Origin: Chitinophaga polysaccharea
Lineage (GTDB): Bacteria > Bacteroidota > Bacteroidia > Chitinophagales > Chitinophagaceae
NCBI RefSeq assembly: GCF_007829335.1
Contig: NZ_VIWO01000002.1
Location: 826,096 to 890,095, forward strand
Direction of reading: 5' to 3'
DNA: 64,000 nucleotides
Shown here: one piece after another, positions 1 to 9,141 of the stretch
How the letters are laid out: the number at the start of each line of letters is the position of its first letter
Position numbering within the stretch: the stretch's first letter is position 1
Notes under the pieces: generated by a model
What the model saw: the letters and a program-made list of their open reading frames with translations, nothing else
Told to the model about the DNA's origin: nothing
The model's database searches: none
Program-made: the position numbers and the translations under genes

Positions 1-2582
1 TTAACAGTATTCAGGTTCACCTCTATCCCCTTATTTCCTATCTTTCCCAGGTTGGTACTAATTGTCGTAAATCCTGATGTAGAAGGCATAGAGAGCGGGA
101 AGATAAGGTTACGTGTAGTTTTATCGTACCAGTCGATGGCCCCGGATATACGATTTCCGAAGACAGCAAAATCAATCCCCAGGTTTATCCCCTGGGTGTA
201 TTCCCATTTTAGCTCATTGTTACCCAGGTTGTTTACAAACGAAGTGGTAACAAATGAAGTCCCGTTATAAAAATAAAAGGAATTGCCCATTCTCGCTAAT
301 GTACCGTAGGGTGATATAGATTGATTACCATTGGTACCGTAAGATGCTCTCAGCGCCAGGTTATCTATAAAGGTGGCATGCCGCATAAATCGCTCCTGCG
401 ACAACTGCCAGTTAGCTCCTGCAGAAGAGAACACCCCATATTTATGGTTTTCGCTAAAGGCGGAATAGCCGTCCCGCCTAACCGTACCCGTTAGGGAGTA
501 TTTGTTCTTAAAGCTATAAGTCAACCGGGCCATCTCACCCACGGCTGCGCTTTTGGTACCACCGGTATTCACCGTTTGTGTTTGCCCCGTACTGAGACCG
601 TAAATACCTAATGTTGGATCCGCAAAATTCTCTCCATGCGAGCTTTGGGAAAATAATTTATAATCTTCGGTTGAATACAACAACGTGGCATCAAAACTAT
701 GGTCGCCGATTGTTTTATTATACTTTACCAGCTGATCAATCAGTACGTAAGTATTCCGGTCGTAGTAAACATCTCCACTTCCGTTTTTGGGCAATCCAGT
801 TACCGTCTGTGGTCCATAAAACGAGCCTCTTTCATTCCAGTTCTGGGTGATGGAGGTGGTTAAGTTATAAGATAATCCTTCCACCCAGGGCACTTTTATG
901 GTAGCCGTTACAATGCCATTCAGGTTATTCTGCCGGTTATATACCTGGTCAGGGATTTGCCAATACGGACTGTTAAAAGACGTGGTGGTTTGCGGAAACT
1001 GCAGGTACTTGCCGTCCTGGCCAATGAGGGAGGCATAAGGACTGAACTGATACGGGCTGCTGGGGCTACCGCCACCACTAATACCATAAATGGTAGCACC
1101 GGGATAATCCTTGAGACTGTAATATGCGTTAATGCCCAGTCTAAACCAGTTGGTCAGATCGCTGGAAAGTTTTACTCTCAGTGAATAATGGTTGTACAAA
1201 TCATTTTTAATTACCCCTTTCTGTTTGATCACATTTCCGGAAATATAGTATTCCGTTTTATCGGTTCTGTTGGAAACGCTGGCGGTTGCGTTCAGCGATT
1301 GTCCTGTTTGCCTGAACAGGTTATAAGGGTCCTTTAAGGTGGCCTGGTGATCAGAGGTCGCGTTATAGTTTGTCGCCTCAATCGGTTGCAGATAGGCTGC
1401 TATATTATTCGGATCGGCTGTCAAACCATTAGCATCCCTGTAATCAAGTACCCGCTGCAGGTATCCCTTTTCATCGTATACCCGTAAACGTTGCTGTTCA
1501 TTAACAGCGCCGTAACCAACATTCACATTAAATTTAGGCTTGCCATTGATCCCGGTGCCTCTTTTTGTTTCAATTAAAATAACACCGTTGGCCGACCGGG
1601 AACCATACACCGCTGCAGCACTGGCGTCTTTTAACACCGTAAAGCTTTCCACATCGGTGGGTGGTATATCATTCAGTGATCCCCTGAAAATAGCGCCGTC
1701 TACCACAATCAACGGGGCAGTGCCAGACCTCATGGTATTTTCGCCTCTGACGGAAATCGAAGCTACTTCGCCTGCCTTGCTGACACCACCGATATTCAAA
1801 CCGGGAACAATGCCCTTAGCGGTTTCCAGTATATTGTTGACCGGTACATTTTGGTATAACTTCAGATTAGCAGAAGCAACAGACCCGGTGATGGCCTGTT
1901 TCTTTTGTGTACCATACCCTACTACTACTATTTCCTGCTTTTCCATCACGTTCCGGATCAATACAATTCTCAATTCTTTTTCTCCTGTAAAGGATACTTC
2001 CTGGGTAACCATTCCCAAATAGGAAACCACCAGGATGCCGCTGACGGATGATGCCTGCAAGGAGAAATGCCCATTTTTATTGGTATTGGTTCCCCTGGTA
2101 GTTCCTTTCAGCCCTATAGCAGCGCCCTCCAGCGGCCCACCATGCTCATCCACCACCACACCGCTGATATTGACTACAGGCGGGGCTACATGCTGATCGC
2201 CCCACTCCTGCTTGCCGGCGTCATTTATAATAATCGTTTTGTCGATAATCGTATAGGAAAAAGGCTGACCGGCCAAACAAAGGTTCAGCGCGTCCCTGAT
2301 GGGCGTTTGTCGTAAGTCAAGGCTTACTTTTCTGGCTCCCTGGAGTGTTTTACTTTCATACCAGAAATAGAAGCCGGTCTGCTGTTCTATTTTTTTAAAT
2401 ACCGCTTCCAGTGGGGCATTCCGCTCGGCAAGGGTGACATTCTGAGAGAATCCGGTGGCGCTCACTTGCATAGCGCCTACTATCATCAATACGACGGCAA
2501 GCTTCATCATACAAAGCATTTTTGTAGCAATACCCCTCTCCTTTTTCCTAAGAGAGCGACTACAAAGAGTAATAAATTTCAT
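1..2582 (-). CDS. SusC/RagA family TonB-linked outer membrane protein (partial, C-terminus off the left edge)
   Basis: Outer-membrane porin half of a SusC/SusD-type glycan or nutrient uptake system. I translated this frame by hand: 860 codons from ATG 2582 stay open to the left edge, so the end of the barrel is missing. In order: a basic N-terminus with a hydrophobic export segment (about residues 22-43), an STN (secretin/TonB N-terminal) domain that would talk to the FecR anti-sigma factor, a carboxypeptidase-regulatory-like domain, then the plug with the SusC signature around SANGVILIETKRG. The ECF sigma and FecR genes upstream on the same strand fit trans-envelope signalling. A 203-bp gap separates it from FecR. 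The SusD partner would lie beyond the window. The family call is firm; the substrate is unknown. Confidence 0.93.
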   Translation of the reverse strand, partial: MKFITLCSRSLRKKERGIATKMLCMMKLAVVLMIVGAMQVSATGFSQNVTLAERNAPLEAVFKKIEQQTGFYFWYESKTLQGARKVSLDLRQTPIRDALNLCLAGQPFSYTIIDKTIIINDAGKQEWGDQHVAPPVVNISGVVVDEHGGPLEGAAIGLKGTTRGTNTNKNGHFSLQASSVSGILVVSYLGMVTQEVSFTGEKELRIVLIRNVMEKQEIVVVGYGTQKKQAITGSVASANLKLYQNVPVNNILETAKGIVPGLNIGGVSKAGEVASISVRGENTMRSGTAPLIVVDGAIFRGSLNDIPPTDVESFTVLKDASAAAVYGSRSANGVILIETKRGTGINGKPKFNVNVGYGAVNEQQRLRVYDEKGYLQRVLDYRDANGLTADPNNIAAYLQPIEATNYNATSDHQATLKDPYNLFRQTGQSLNATASVSNRTDKTEYYISGNVIKQKGVIKNDLYNHYSLRVKLSSDLTNWFRLGINAYYSLKDYPGATIYGISGGGSPSSPYQFSPYASLIGQDGKYLQFPQTTTSFNSPYWQIPDQVYNRQNNLNGIVTATIKVPWVEGLSYNLTTSITQNWNERGSFYGPQTVTGLPKNGSGDVYYDRNTYVLIDQLVKYNKTIGDHSFDATLLYSTEDYKLFSQSSHGENFADPTLGIYGLSTGQTQTVNTGGTKSAAVGEMARLTYSFKNKYSLTGTVRRDGYSAFSENHKYGVFSSAGANWQLSQERFMRHATFIDNLALRASYGTNGNQSISPYGTLARMGNSFYFYNGTSFVTTSFVNNLGNNELKWEYTQGINLGIDFAVFGNRISGAIDWYDKTTRNLIFPLSMPSTSGFTTISTNLGKIGNKGIEVNLNTV

Positions 2583-2785
2583 AGATTTGTTTGTCCCGGT
2601 GCCCCCGGGACAAGGTTTGTGTTAAATAATCAATAGTCTGCGCGACTGTGTTCATTATTTAGCCTAACACTTTGCCGGGTTCCGCGGGAACGGAACCTGG
2701 CTTTTCATGAACGTGGCCAGTTGGAATTTTTCAGTTTGTTTTCACCGCATATTATTATTCTTTTGGTTGATACTTTTTTGGTGGA

Positions 2786-3964
2786 TCAGGGCGTAACGAC
2801 TATTCCCTGCGGGGTTACCCTGAAATGAATTTTACTTTGTTCCAGGATTTTGAGTACGTTGGAAATATTGGTGTTGCGACTGATTTTCCCTGAAAACGCT
2901 CTCTCCGGGATCACTCCTTCGTAACTTACTTCAATGTTATACCAACGGCCCAATTCCCGCATGATGGCTTTTATATCTGCGTTTTTAAAATAAAACAAGT
3001 TGCTTTTCCAGGCGATTTCGCTCTCTGTATCTACGTCTGCCAGTACAGAAATGTTATTACCGGCAGGGTTTATCCTGGCCTGCTGCCCGGGATTGAGCAA
3101 GCGGGAATCATGTCCCTGGTGAATGGACACCACTACTTTTCCTTCCAGCAGCGTAACTTTAGCATCTCCTTCTTCGGGATAACTATTAATATTAAAGTGT
3201 GTGCCTAATACCTTTATTTCCGTCACGCCGCTCTTCACGGTAAATGGCATGGAGGTTTGTTTAGCTACCTCCAGGTAAGCCTCTCCGGTTATTTCCACTA
3301 CCCGTTGGCTACCGGCAAACGCGGTGGGAAAATGTATAGAAGAAGCGGCGTTCAGCCACACTTTCGTACCATCGGATAGCGTTACCTCGTAATGCCCGCC
3401 CCGCGGGACGGTAATGGTGTTATACAGTATTTTGGCTGGCGTTCCGTTGGCCGAATACACTAATTGGCCGCTGTCTGGCTTGCTGATGCTTGCAGGTCCC
3501 TGCTTTGCGAGTGCTCCAATGCCTGCACTATCCAATCCCACTACATCGCCATTGGCCAGCGTCAGTATAGCTTTGGCGCTGCCGGGCTCAAAGTCTTTGG
3601 TAGATATGGATTTAGCCGCGGCAATAGGATTGCTGCTTTTCCTGTTAAAGAAAAGCCAGCAACCAATCCCTATTAAAAAGACGACCGATGCCGCTATGGC
3701 CAGCTGGATCCATAGCAGGCGGGGCTGCCCCAGCTTTACTTCCTGGCCGATACGCCTTTCAATATAATGATACACCTCCTGGATTTCTACTGTGTAATCC
3801 TGGTCATCCGAACCCGCTTCCAGCTGCCTGTAGAGGATGTCATTGAATGTCGCGGCATCTTCTCCGGATGCAAAGGCATCCATCAGTTGTGCTATCTCTT
3901 CTTCCGTACATTTATTATTCAGAAAGCGAATAAATAATTCTCTGGCATTTTCCATTGTTGACAA
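2786..3964 (-). CDS. FecR family anti-sigma factor (DUF4974 C-terminus)
   Basis: Inner-membrane anti-sigma/signal transducer of 392 aa. A cytoplasmic N-terminal segment of about 80 residues is followed by one transmembrane helix (LAIAASVVFLIGIGCWLFF). The periplasmic FecR domain has the usual motifs (TVPRGGHYEVTLSDGTKVWL, ITGEAYLEV, VLGTHFNI), and the end resembles DUF4974 (the fold that contacts the STN domain of the receptor). It sits between its ECF sigma gene (88 bp upstream) and the SusC receptor. By family knowledge it holds the sigma factor until the receptor signals substrate. The ATG at 3964 gives a normal length. Confidence 0.93.
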   Translation of the reverse strand: MSTMENARELFIRFLNNKCTEEEIAQLMDAFASGEDAATFNDILYRQLEAGSDDQDYTVEIQEVYHYIERRIGQEVKLGQPRLLWIQLAIAASVVFLIGIGCWLFFNRKSSNPIAAAKSISTKDFEPGSAKAILTLANGDVVGLDSAGIGALAKQGPASISKPDSGQLVYSANGTPAKILYNTITVPRGGHYEVTLSDGTKVWLNAASSIHFPTAFAGSQRVVEITGEAYLEVAKQTSMPFTVKSGVTEIKVLGTHFNINSYPEEGDAKVTLLEGKVVVSIHQGHDSRLLNPGQQARINPAGNNISVLADVDTESEIAWKSNLFYFKNADIKAIMRELGRWYNIEVSYEGVIPERAFSGKISRNTNISNVLKILEQSKIHFRVTPQGIVVTP

Positions 3965-4052
3965 GCATTCCTATAAAGAATACAACCGAGGGAAAAATTC
4001 CCTCTGCTCCGCTAAAAGATTTTTTTCAGTTTTTTTGAGAAAGAAAGCAGGC

Positions 4053-4661
4053 CTATTTAAGTAATAAATCGCCCGTTCTAAGTGATAACAGCGCCAGGAT
4101 GATAATCAGTTCCCTGTTTTTGCAGGCGTATTCCTTTAGGAAACGGTTGGCTTTTACAATATGGTCACTAATGGTGGATAGGGAAATGCCCAGCTGTTGA
4201 CTCACTTCATGATAGCTCTTCCCTTCTATCTTGCATAATTCAAATACCTGCTTCCGTTGCGGTGGAAGTTGGTTGATCGCCATTTGTAGAAATAGCTGTT
4301 CTTCGCGTGAAATGACCCCTTCTTCAATATGTAAGTATCCATTGGCAACCCCACCCGCCAGCATTTGCAGTAACGCCCTGTCCCTGGAGGCCTTCACGTA
4401 AAAGGTAGACACCATATTCCGGGCGATAGTAAACAGGTAGGATGAAAATGACTTCTCTGTATCGATAGTCGCGCGGTGCTCCCATATTTTTATAAATACT
4501 TCCTGGAGAATTTCCTGTGCCACCGTGCGTGATTTGACAAGTTTCAGGATATTTCCGTACAACCTGCCACTATATAAAAAGTAAATTTCTTTAAACGCGA
4601 CCTCACTACCGGCAGCCATTTGCTCCAATAACTCATTCTCATTATGCCCGGTAGTAATCAT
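4053..4661 (-). CDS. ECF sigma factor, FecI type (Bacteroidetes sigma-70 family-1)
   Basis: RNA polymerase sigma factor of 202 aa that would activate the FecR/SusC locus downstream. Sigma region 2 is seen around QEILQEVFIKIWEHR, and region 4 with its helix-turn-helix around LPPQRKQVFELCKIEGKSYHEVSQQLGIS. The frame is open to an ATG at 4847, but the extra 62 residues have no family counterpart, so I chose the ATG at 4661, which starts MITTGHNENELL. The C-terminus is hydrophobic (ELIIILALLSL), a feature shared with the other ECF factors in this window. Followed by fecR and susC on the same strand. Confidence 0.92.
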   Translation of the reverse strand: MITTGHNENELLEQMAAGSEVAFKEIYFLYSGRLYGNILKLVKSRTVAQEILQEVFIKIWEHRATIDTEKSFSSYLFTIARNMVSTFYVKASRDRALLQMLAGGVANGYLHIEEGVISREEQLFLQMAINQLPPQRKQVFELCKIEGKSYHEVSQQLGISLSTISDHIVKANRFLKEYACKNRELIIILALLSLRTGDLLLK

Positions 4662-4834
4662 TTTGATGATTTTGATTCCGCAATTATCAATCAATGCTGG
4701 AATGTTTCCAACGCTTTCAAAAGTAACATATCTCTTAAATTTTTTTAAAGAATGTTTAGAAATTTTAGTCCCCCGGGCATTTGTATGATCCCACAAAAAC
4801 GATTTTATAATAGCAGTTTCTAATAAACGAAAAA

Positions 4835-4858
4835 GCCGGCAATGCATACATTGCCGGC
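4835..4858 (-). terminator. Rho-independent terminator after the GLPGLI gene
   Basis: A perfect 10-bp stem (GCCGGCAATG / CATTGCCGGC) with a 4-nt loop. On the minus strand it is followed by a run of five T. It starts 20 bp after the stop of the minus-strand GLPGLI gene, as expected for its terminator. Confidence 0.85.
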
Positions 4859-4877
4859 CCTTGAAAGCTTCCCTTAA

Positions 4878-5573
4878 TTATTTCTTATCGCTCATTACCG
4901 GAACATCCGCCGGTGGGGTTACTTCGCCCAAACTTACAGGGGAATAGGTGATCGCTGTAGCAATGACATTGAGCTTTTTGTTGTCGACTCCCAGCACGAG
5001 ACCTTTATCTGATGAAAACCCCATTGGACCTGCGCGGAGCGGTAGTGCATCAGTTACCCACAAGGTCATCTCTCCCATCTCTTTACTTTTTATGACCATT
5101 TCACGGCAGGGAAATCCTAGTATTTCTTTGGTTCTTTTACCGGTTTCAATTTTTGCTGAGTCCACAGATATGCTTGCCTTCCCAACAGCTTTATATCCTT
5201 TCTCCATTGGTATCAACGTCTTCTTACCATTTGCTTCCTGCAACGACCAGCTCTGTCCGGTAGCGGCATCGGTGTAAACAGCTATCTGTCCATCGTTGGT
5301 AACGATTTTTACTTTTGCCCCTTCATCCGATGTAATCTCATCCGGATCTTTACGGGATAAACGTGCTTTGCTACCGTTAAAATACAGTACTTCTTTATTC
5401 ACTACTTTCTCCGGTACCAGGTCTTTATACTGTTGCTGATCGGGTTTCATGGATGCCCGCACGTTCAGGGTAACTTCATAGTCAATTTTACCCTGGCTTT
5501 TGTCCTGTGCCATGCCTACGGCTGTAGAGAGGCTCGCCATGGCGAGCAGAAACATCATCTTTTTCATATGCAT
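4878..5573 (-). CDS. GLPGLI family protein (diverged motif)
   Basis: Exported 231-aa protein with an N-terminal signal peptide (MKKMMFLLAMASLSTAVGMAQ). The body fits the Bacteroidetes GLPGLI family: GKIDYEVTL at the start, a central FPCREMVIK segment, LWVTDALPLRAGP, and a late AITYSPVSL segment. Where the family normally reads GLPGLI this copy reads DKGLVLGV, so the name-giving motif is degenerate. The family is typically encoded beside an outer-membrane carboxypeptidase-like beta-barrel protein, as here; the stop of that gene and this start overlap by one base (TAATG), suggesting translational coupling. Molecular function unknown; probably periplasmic. Confidence 0.82.
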   Translation of the reverse strand: MHMKKMMFLLAMASLSTAVGMAQDKSQGKIDYEVTLNVRASMKPDQQQYKDLVPEKVVNKEVLYFNGSKARLSRKDPDEITSDEGAKVKIVTNDGQIAVYTDAATGQSWSLQEANGKKTLIPMEKGYKAVGKASISVDSAKIETGKRTKEILGFPCREMVIKSKEMGEMTLWVTDALPLRAGPMGFSSDKGLVLGVDNKKLNVIATAITYSPVSLGEVTPPADVPVMSDKK

Positions 5574-8362
5574 TATTTATTTTTTGTTTTTGGAAAGTGT
5601 CTGAATTTATATACCGCACTGAGTAAAAAATATCTTCCCAGTACGCTGTTCTGCCTATCTTCTATATAACCGCTGCCACTAATACGATTGATGGTGGTAT
5701 TACGATTGAGGAGGTCCTTCGCTTCCGCCCGCAGGGAGAAAGACTTGCCGATTCCTTTAGTAATAGCGGCATTCACTAATAATATGGTGTTATTATACCC
5801 GGCGGCCATACCTAAAGAACTGAAGCCATCTGTTCCGGCTTCCAATGAAATATCCCATGGCAGTGTTACAATGGACTCCACTCCATACATCAGCAGCCAG
5901 TTTTTTTCCGGTAGCAGCGGCGTAGCGGAAAACCGGCGCATATTCCAGGCGGCGCTCCCGCGTGCCGACACATTGATGTTATCTCCCAGGTAGTAGTTGA
6001 AATTCATATCCGGGGTGATAGACCAGGTACGGTTAATGTTGGGCAGGCTATTCGTAAAAGTGAGACTGCGCACATAGGTAGCGCTGATACCGGCCGTAAG
6101 GGAAGAACTATTGTGGCCGATACCAATGCTTTTGCCCACTGCCAGCGACCCGTTAAGATTCCCCGCAACATTCACCGGGATGATTCGTTGCTTACCGCTG
6201 GCGGCTTCAATGCTGGTACTGTCCGTTATATCCCTGTTATAGTAGGTAAAATCGGCCCTAGCGTAGATACTATTGCCTCCTGTTGGTTGAAAGTTGCTGA
6301 ACGATAGTTGTAAATGCTGGCTCTTTTTCTGTTGTAGCAATGGATTCCCCTTTCGTATGTAAAGCGGATCGCTGTTGTCTTCCAGCGGTTGAAGCTGGGC
6401 CACAGAAGGGGCTGCTGCGTCCATGTTATACCGGAAGATCAACTTCGTTGTTTTATTTTGCTTCCATTCCGCGTAAGCTTCCGGCAGCCATGCCTGGTAG
6501 TTACTCTTCACGTGATAGCCTTTCATATCGGAGTTACCACGAATATTAAACTGGCGCCAGCCGGCTCCCACCGTATATAGCAGGTGTTTGTGATTCCCGG
6601 CAAGGGATAATTTGCTGGTATATTGCCAGGAATTTGCGTCGTATATATCGCTCAGCTGTGCATCTGACTCAGTATAATGACCACTGGCATCGCGGTCGCG
6701 TACCTGCCGGTTGTACTTCCCCTGGCTGTAGTAAAACATTTGTCCGGCCTGCAGGCTGAAAGCGCGTGATAATGGTTCGGTATACAGCAAGTTAGTGTTT
6801 ACACTGTACACATCTCCCTTGTCGGTTCGCTGCTGGTCTGTGGTGGTTTGCTTTTCTCCTCCTGGCAGGTTATAGAAATTGCTGGTGTTCCTGTTGTATG
6901 TTTCCCCTGTATTATGATAGTACTCCGGCATTACATTCAGCACTACCGTGCGGCCTGGCTTGGCCAGCCGGTGACGCAGGAGTATATCGGTGGTCAGCAA
7001 CTGCTGTTTGTTATGACTGTTGGTTAACTGCCGTCCTTCATTCAACAACTTTATCCCACCAGCGGTAAAGGACCGGTAGCTGCGATCTTCCTGGTTACTG
7101 CCGCCATTGATACTCATATGAGGCGATATTTTCAGCGAAGTGCGGGAATTGAATTTAATGTCCCCGCTCATATCGATGCGCTGGTTGGTATTGTTGCCCG
7201 ATGTGTTGCCTGCCTGGAGATAGTTATACGCGGTGTCCGGCATTCGGTACTGCCTGGCATAATTATAACTATTGCTGGTACGATTATTATTGTAGAAATA
7301 ACTGCTGCGCCACTTTAAATTGTCCCAGTCGTTATTGAAGTTTACGCCGCCGAATTTAGTATCCGTCAATCCAATAGGGCGGGCTATTTCAGCGATACTT
7401 CCACTATTACCTTCCATCCGCACTCCTTTCATGCGCGACAGCTCTGATAACGCCGCCGGAGGCAGGTTGCTGAGCATGTTCTGATCTTTCATTACCAGCT
7501 GCAACAGCTCTGATGCGCTGAATCCCGACTTATTAACGTTGTTCCCTTTGAGTAATCCCGAGAGCTGCATATCGCCGGCAAAGCTGTTAGCGTTGATACC
7601 GCCTTCATAGCGGCCATCGGTGCCTATCCCTGCACTGGCATTTCCAAAGAAGCCACGTTTCCGGTTCTTCTTAGTCACCAGGTTGATAGTCTTTGCCTGT
7701 TGCCCGTCGGCAACGCCGGTAAATTCAGTCATCTCACTCTGCTTGTCCAGCACCTGTACTTTGTCGATCATATCCGCAGGAAGGTTGCGGGTAGCAACAG
7801 AGGGATCGCTGCCAAAAAACTCTTTACCATCTACGAGAACGCGTTGTACTTGTTCTCCTTGGGCCTTGATGGAACCGTCGCGCTCTACTTGTACGCCAGG
7901 TAGCTTACGCAGTAGATCTTCCACCACCGCGTTGTCTTTCGTTTTAAATTTCGCTGCATTATATTCTACGGTATCACCTAACATCCGTACCGGTGGGATG
8001 TCTTCCTTAATCGTTACTTCCCTGAGCGTTAGCCCCGGGATGAGGGCGATGCTGTCGGGCCATATACCAGGTATGGTTACACGAAGTTGTTGATCCTGGT
8101 AGCCCAGGTAATGTATCGTCAGGTAGTATTTACCGTTTGGAATGTTCGTGAAAAATATTTTCCCTTGCTGACTGGCGATGGCAGAGCGGAATGCCACCGT
8201 GTCTCCTGTTATACGGAGGCTAACGGAAGCTCCGGCTAGCGGCCGGCCCGTAGCCTTATCCTGCACAAATGTTTGTACCGATGTTTGTGCTGCGACAACA
8301 CCCGGTAGCAGGCAATATAAAAGTATGAGTAGCGGTAGCATTCTTAGCATAGTCGTTTGCAT
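5573..8362 (-). CDS. Outer membrane beta-barrel protein with carboxypeptidase-regulatory-like N-terminus (TonB-receptor-like)
   Basis: 929-aa outer-membrane protein. Signal peptide (LLPLLILL...GVVAAQ), then a carboxypeptidase-regulatory-like beta-sandwich (VQDKATGRPLAGASVSLRI), a plug-like region with LRKLPGVQVERDGSIKAQGE and VLVDGKEFFGSDPS, then a long beta-barrel. It lacks the SusC signature and no SusD is nearby, so it is not a Sus porin. It is cotranscribed with the GLPGLI gene and preceded by its own response regulator and kinase genes on the same strand. TTAA-type direct repeats 61-78 bp upstream of the start suggest control by that regulator. Ligand unknown; possibly peptide, metal or envelope-stress related. 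Confidence 0.88.
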   Translation of the reverse strand: MQTTMLRMLPLLILLYCLLPGVVAAQTSVQTFVQDKATGRPLAGASVSLRITGDTVAFRSAIASQQGKIFFTNIPNGKYYLTIHYLGYQDQQLRVTIPGIWPDSIALIPGLTLREVTIKEDIPPVRMLGDTVEYNAAKFKTKDNAVVEDLLRKLPGVQVERDGSIKAQGEQVQRVLVDGKEFFGSDPSVATRNLPADMIDKVQVLDKQSEMTEFTGVADGQQAKTINLVTKKNRKRGFFGNASAGIGTDGRYEGGINANSFAGDMQLSGLLKGNNVNKSGFSASELLQLVMKDQNMLSNLPPAALSELSRMKGVRMEGNSGSIAEIARPIGLTDTKFGGVNFNNDWDNLKWRSSYFYNNNRTSNSYNYARQYRMPDTAYNYLQAGNTSGNNTNQRIDMSGDIKFNSRTSLKISPHMSINGGSNQEDRSYRSFTAGGIKLLNEGRQLTNSHNKQQLLTTDILLRHRLAKPGRTVVLNVMPEYYHNTGETYNRNTSNFYNLPGGEKQTTTDQQRTDKGDVYSVNTNLLYTEPLSRAFSLQAGQMFYYSQGKYNRQVRDRDASGHYTESDAQLSDIYDANSWQYTSKLSLAGNHKHLLYTVGAGWRQFNIRGNSDMKGYHVKSNYQAWLPEAYAEWKQNKTTKLIFRYNMDAAAPSVAQLQPLEDNSDPLYIRKGNPLLQQKKSQHLQLSFSNFQPTGGNSIYARADFTYYNRDITDSTSIEAASGKQRIIPVNVAGNLNGSLAVGKSIGIGHNSSSLTAGISATYVRSLTFTNSLPNINRTWSITPDMNFNYYLGDNINVSARGSAAWNMRRFSATPLLPEKNWLLMYGVESIVTLPWDISLEAGTDGFSSLGMAAGYNNTILLVNAAITKGIGKSFSLRAEAKDLLNRNTTINRISGSGYIEDRQNSVLGRYFLLSAVYKFRHFPKTKNK

Positions 8363-8422
8363 TAATCTGTTGCAAAGCTATGGGGACGCCTACCGGGAAT
8401 GGGTTAACGGGTATGTACATAG

Positions 8423-8440
8423 TCTTAAAGAGTGTTAAAA
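8423..8440. promoter_or_regulatory. Putative response-regulator boxes upstream of the beta-barrel gene
   Basis: Two half-sites with TTAA cores, TCTTAAAG and TGTTAAAA, lie exactly 10 bp apart in the 86-bp gap between the response regulator stop and the beta-barrel start. The second half-site and its flank (GTGTTAAAAT) match the pair in front of the histidine kinase gene (CTGTTAAAAT on the minus strand). A further GTTAAC lies at 8403-8408. OmpR-type regulators bind such tandem half-sites; the assignment is an inference. Confidence 0.45.
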
Positions 8441-8448
8441 TTTTTCGC

Positions 8449-9141
8449 TTATACGATGAGTTTAAATCCTCGCGCGCGTACATTGATGATCTGTATATTA
8501 CTATCGAAACGCAGGTATTTCCGCAGGCGCGTAATGTACACGTCCATGTTGCGGGCGTTAAAAAAACTGTCATCTCCCCACAACTCTATCAGTATATCTT
8601 TCCGAGAGGTGATGTTCCCGATATTGTCTGTCAGCATTTTCAACATATCGGCCTCCCGTTGCGACAAACGCTGCATACCATTTCCATGATGAAGCTCCTG
8701 GCGGCTATAGTCAAACAGGTATTCTCCCAGGCGACATTGCCCGCTGGCAGACGCCTGCTCTGGCGTATTCATTGTTCTTTTTAACAGGGCATGTATACGG
8801 AGTATCAGCTCTTCCATACTAAAGGGCTTTTTGATATAATCATCCGCGCCTACACGAAAACCTTTCAGCACATCCTGTATTTCACTTTTGGCCGTTAGGA
8901 ATACCAGTGGTATCTTATTATCGATGGTCCTGATTTCCTGCACCAACGTGATACCGTCTTTCTTCGGCATCATCACATCTATCACACAGATAGCTGGTTT
9001 GAAGCTGCGGTAAAGCTCCAGTCCCTCTACTCCATTGAAAGCTGTAGCCACGGCAAAGCCTTTCATTTCCAGCGTTTCTGCTACCACGCCGGCTAGTATT
9101 TCTTCGTCTTCCACCAACAGCAACCGTATCGGCTCACTCAT
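8449..9141 (-). CDS. OmpR/PhoB-type response regulator
   Basis: 230-aa transcription regulator. N-terminal receiver domain with the acidic pocket (VEDEE), phosphoacceptor Asp55 in CVIDVMMPKKDG and the conserved Lys in FLTAKSE. The C-terminal winged-helix DNA-binding domain (about 130-230) ends in DVYITRLRKYL...INVRARGFKLIV. Its start overlaps the kinase stop by 4 bp (ATGA), so the pair is translationally coupled. Likely targets are the downstream barrel/GLPGLI genes and its own operon, based on shared direct repeats. Confidence 0.95.
   Translation of the reverse strand: MSEPIRLLLVEDEEILAGVVAETLEMKGFAVATAFNGVEGLELYRSFKPAICVIDVMMPKKDGITLVQEIRTIDNKIPLVFLTAKSEIQDVLKGFRVGADDYIKKPFSMEELILRIHALLKRTMNTPEQASASGQCRLGEYLFDYSRQELHHGNGMQRLSQREADMLKMLTDNIGNITSRKDILIELWGDDSFFNARNMDVYITRLRKYLRFDSNIQIINVRARGFKLIV

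Noticed and set aside
1540..2022. 160-codon plus-strand frame near the left end
   Set aside because: It lies opposite the SusC plug domain, which reads perfectly on the minus strand.
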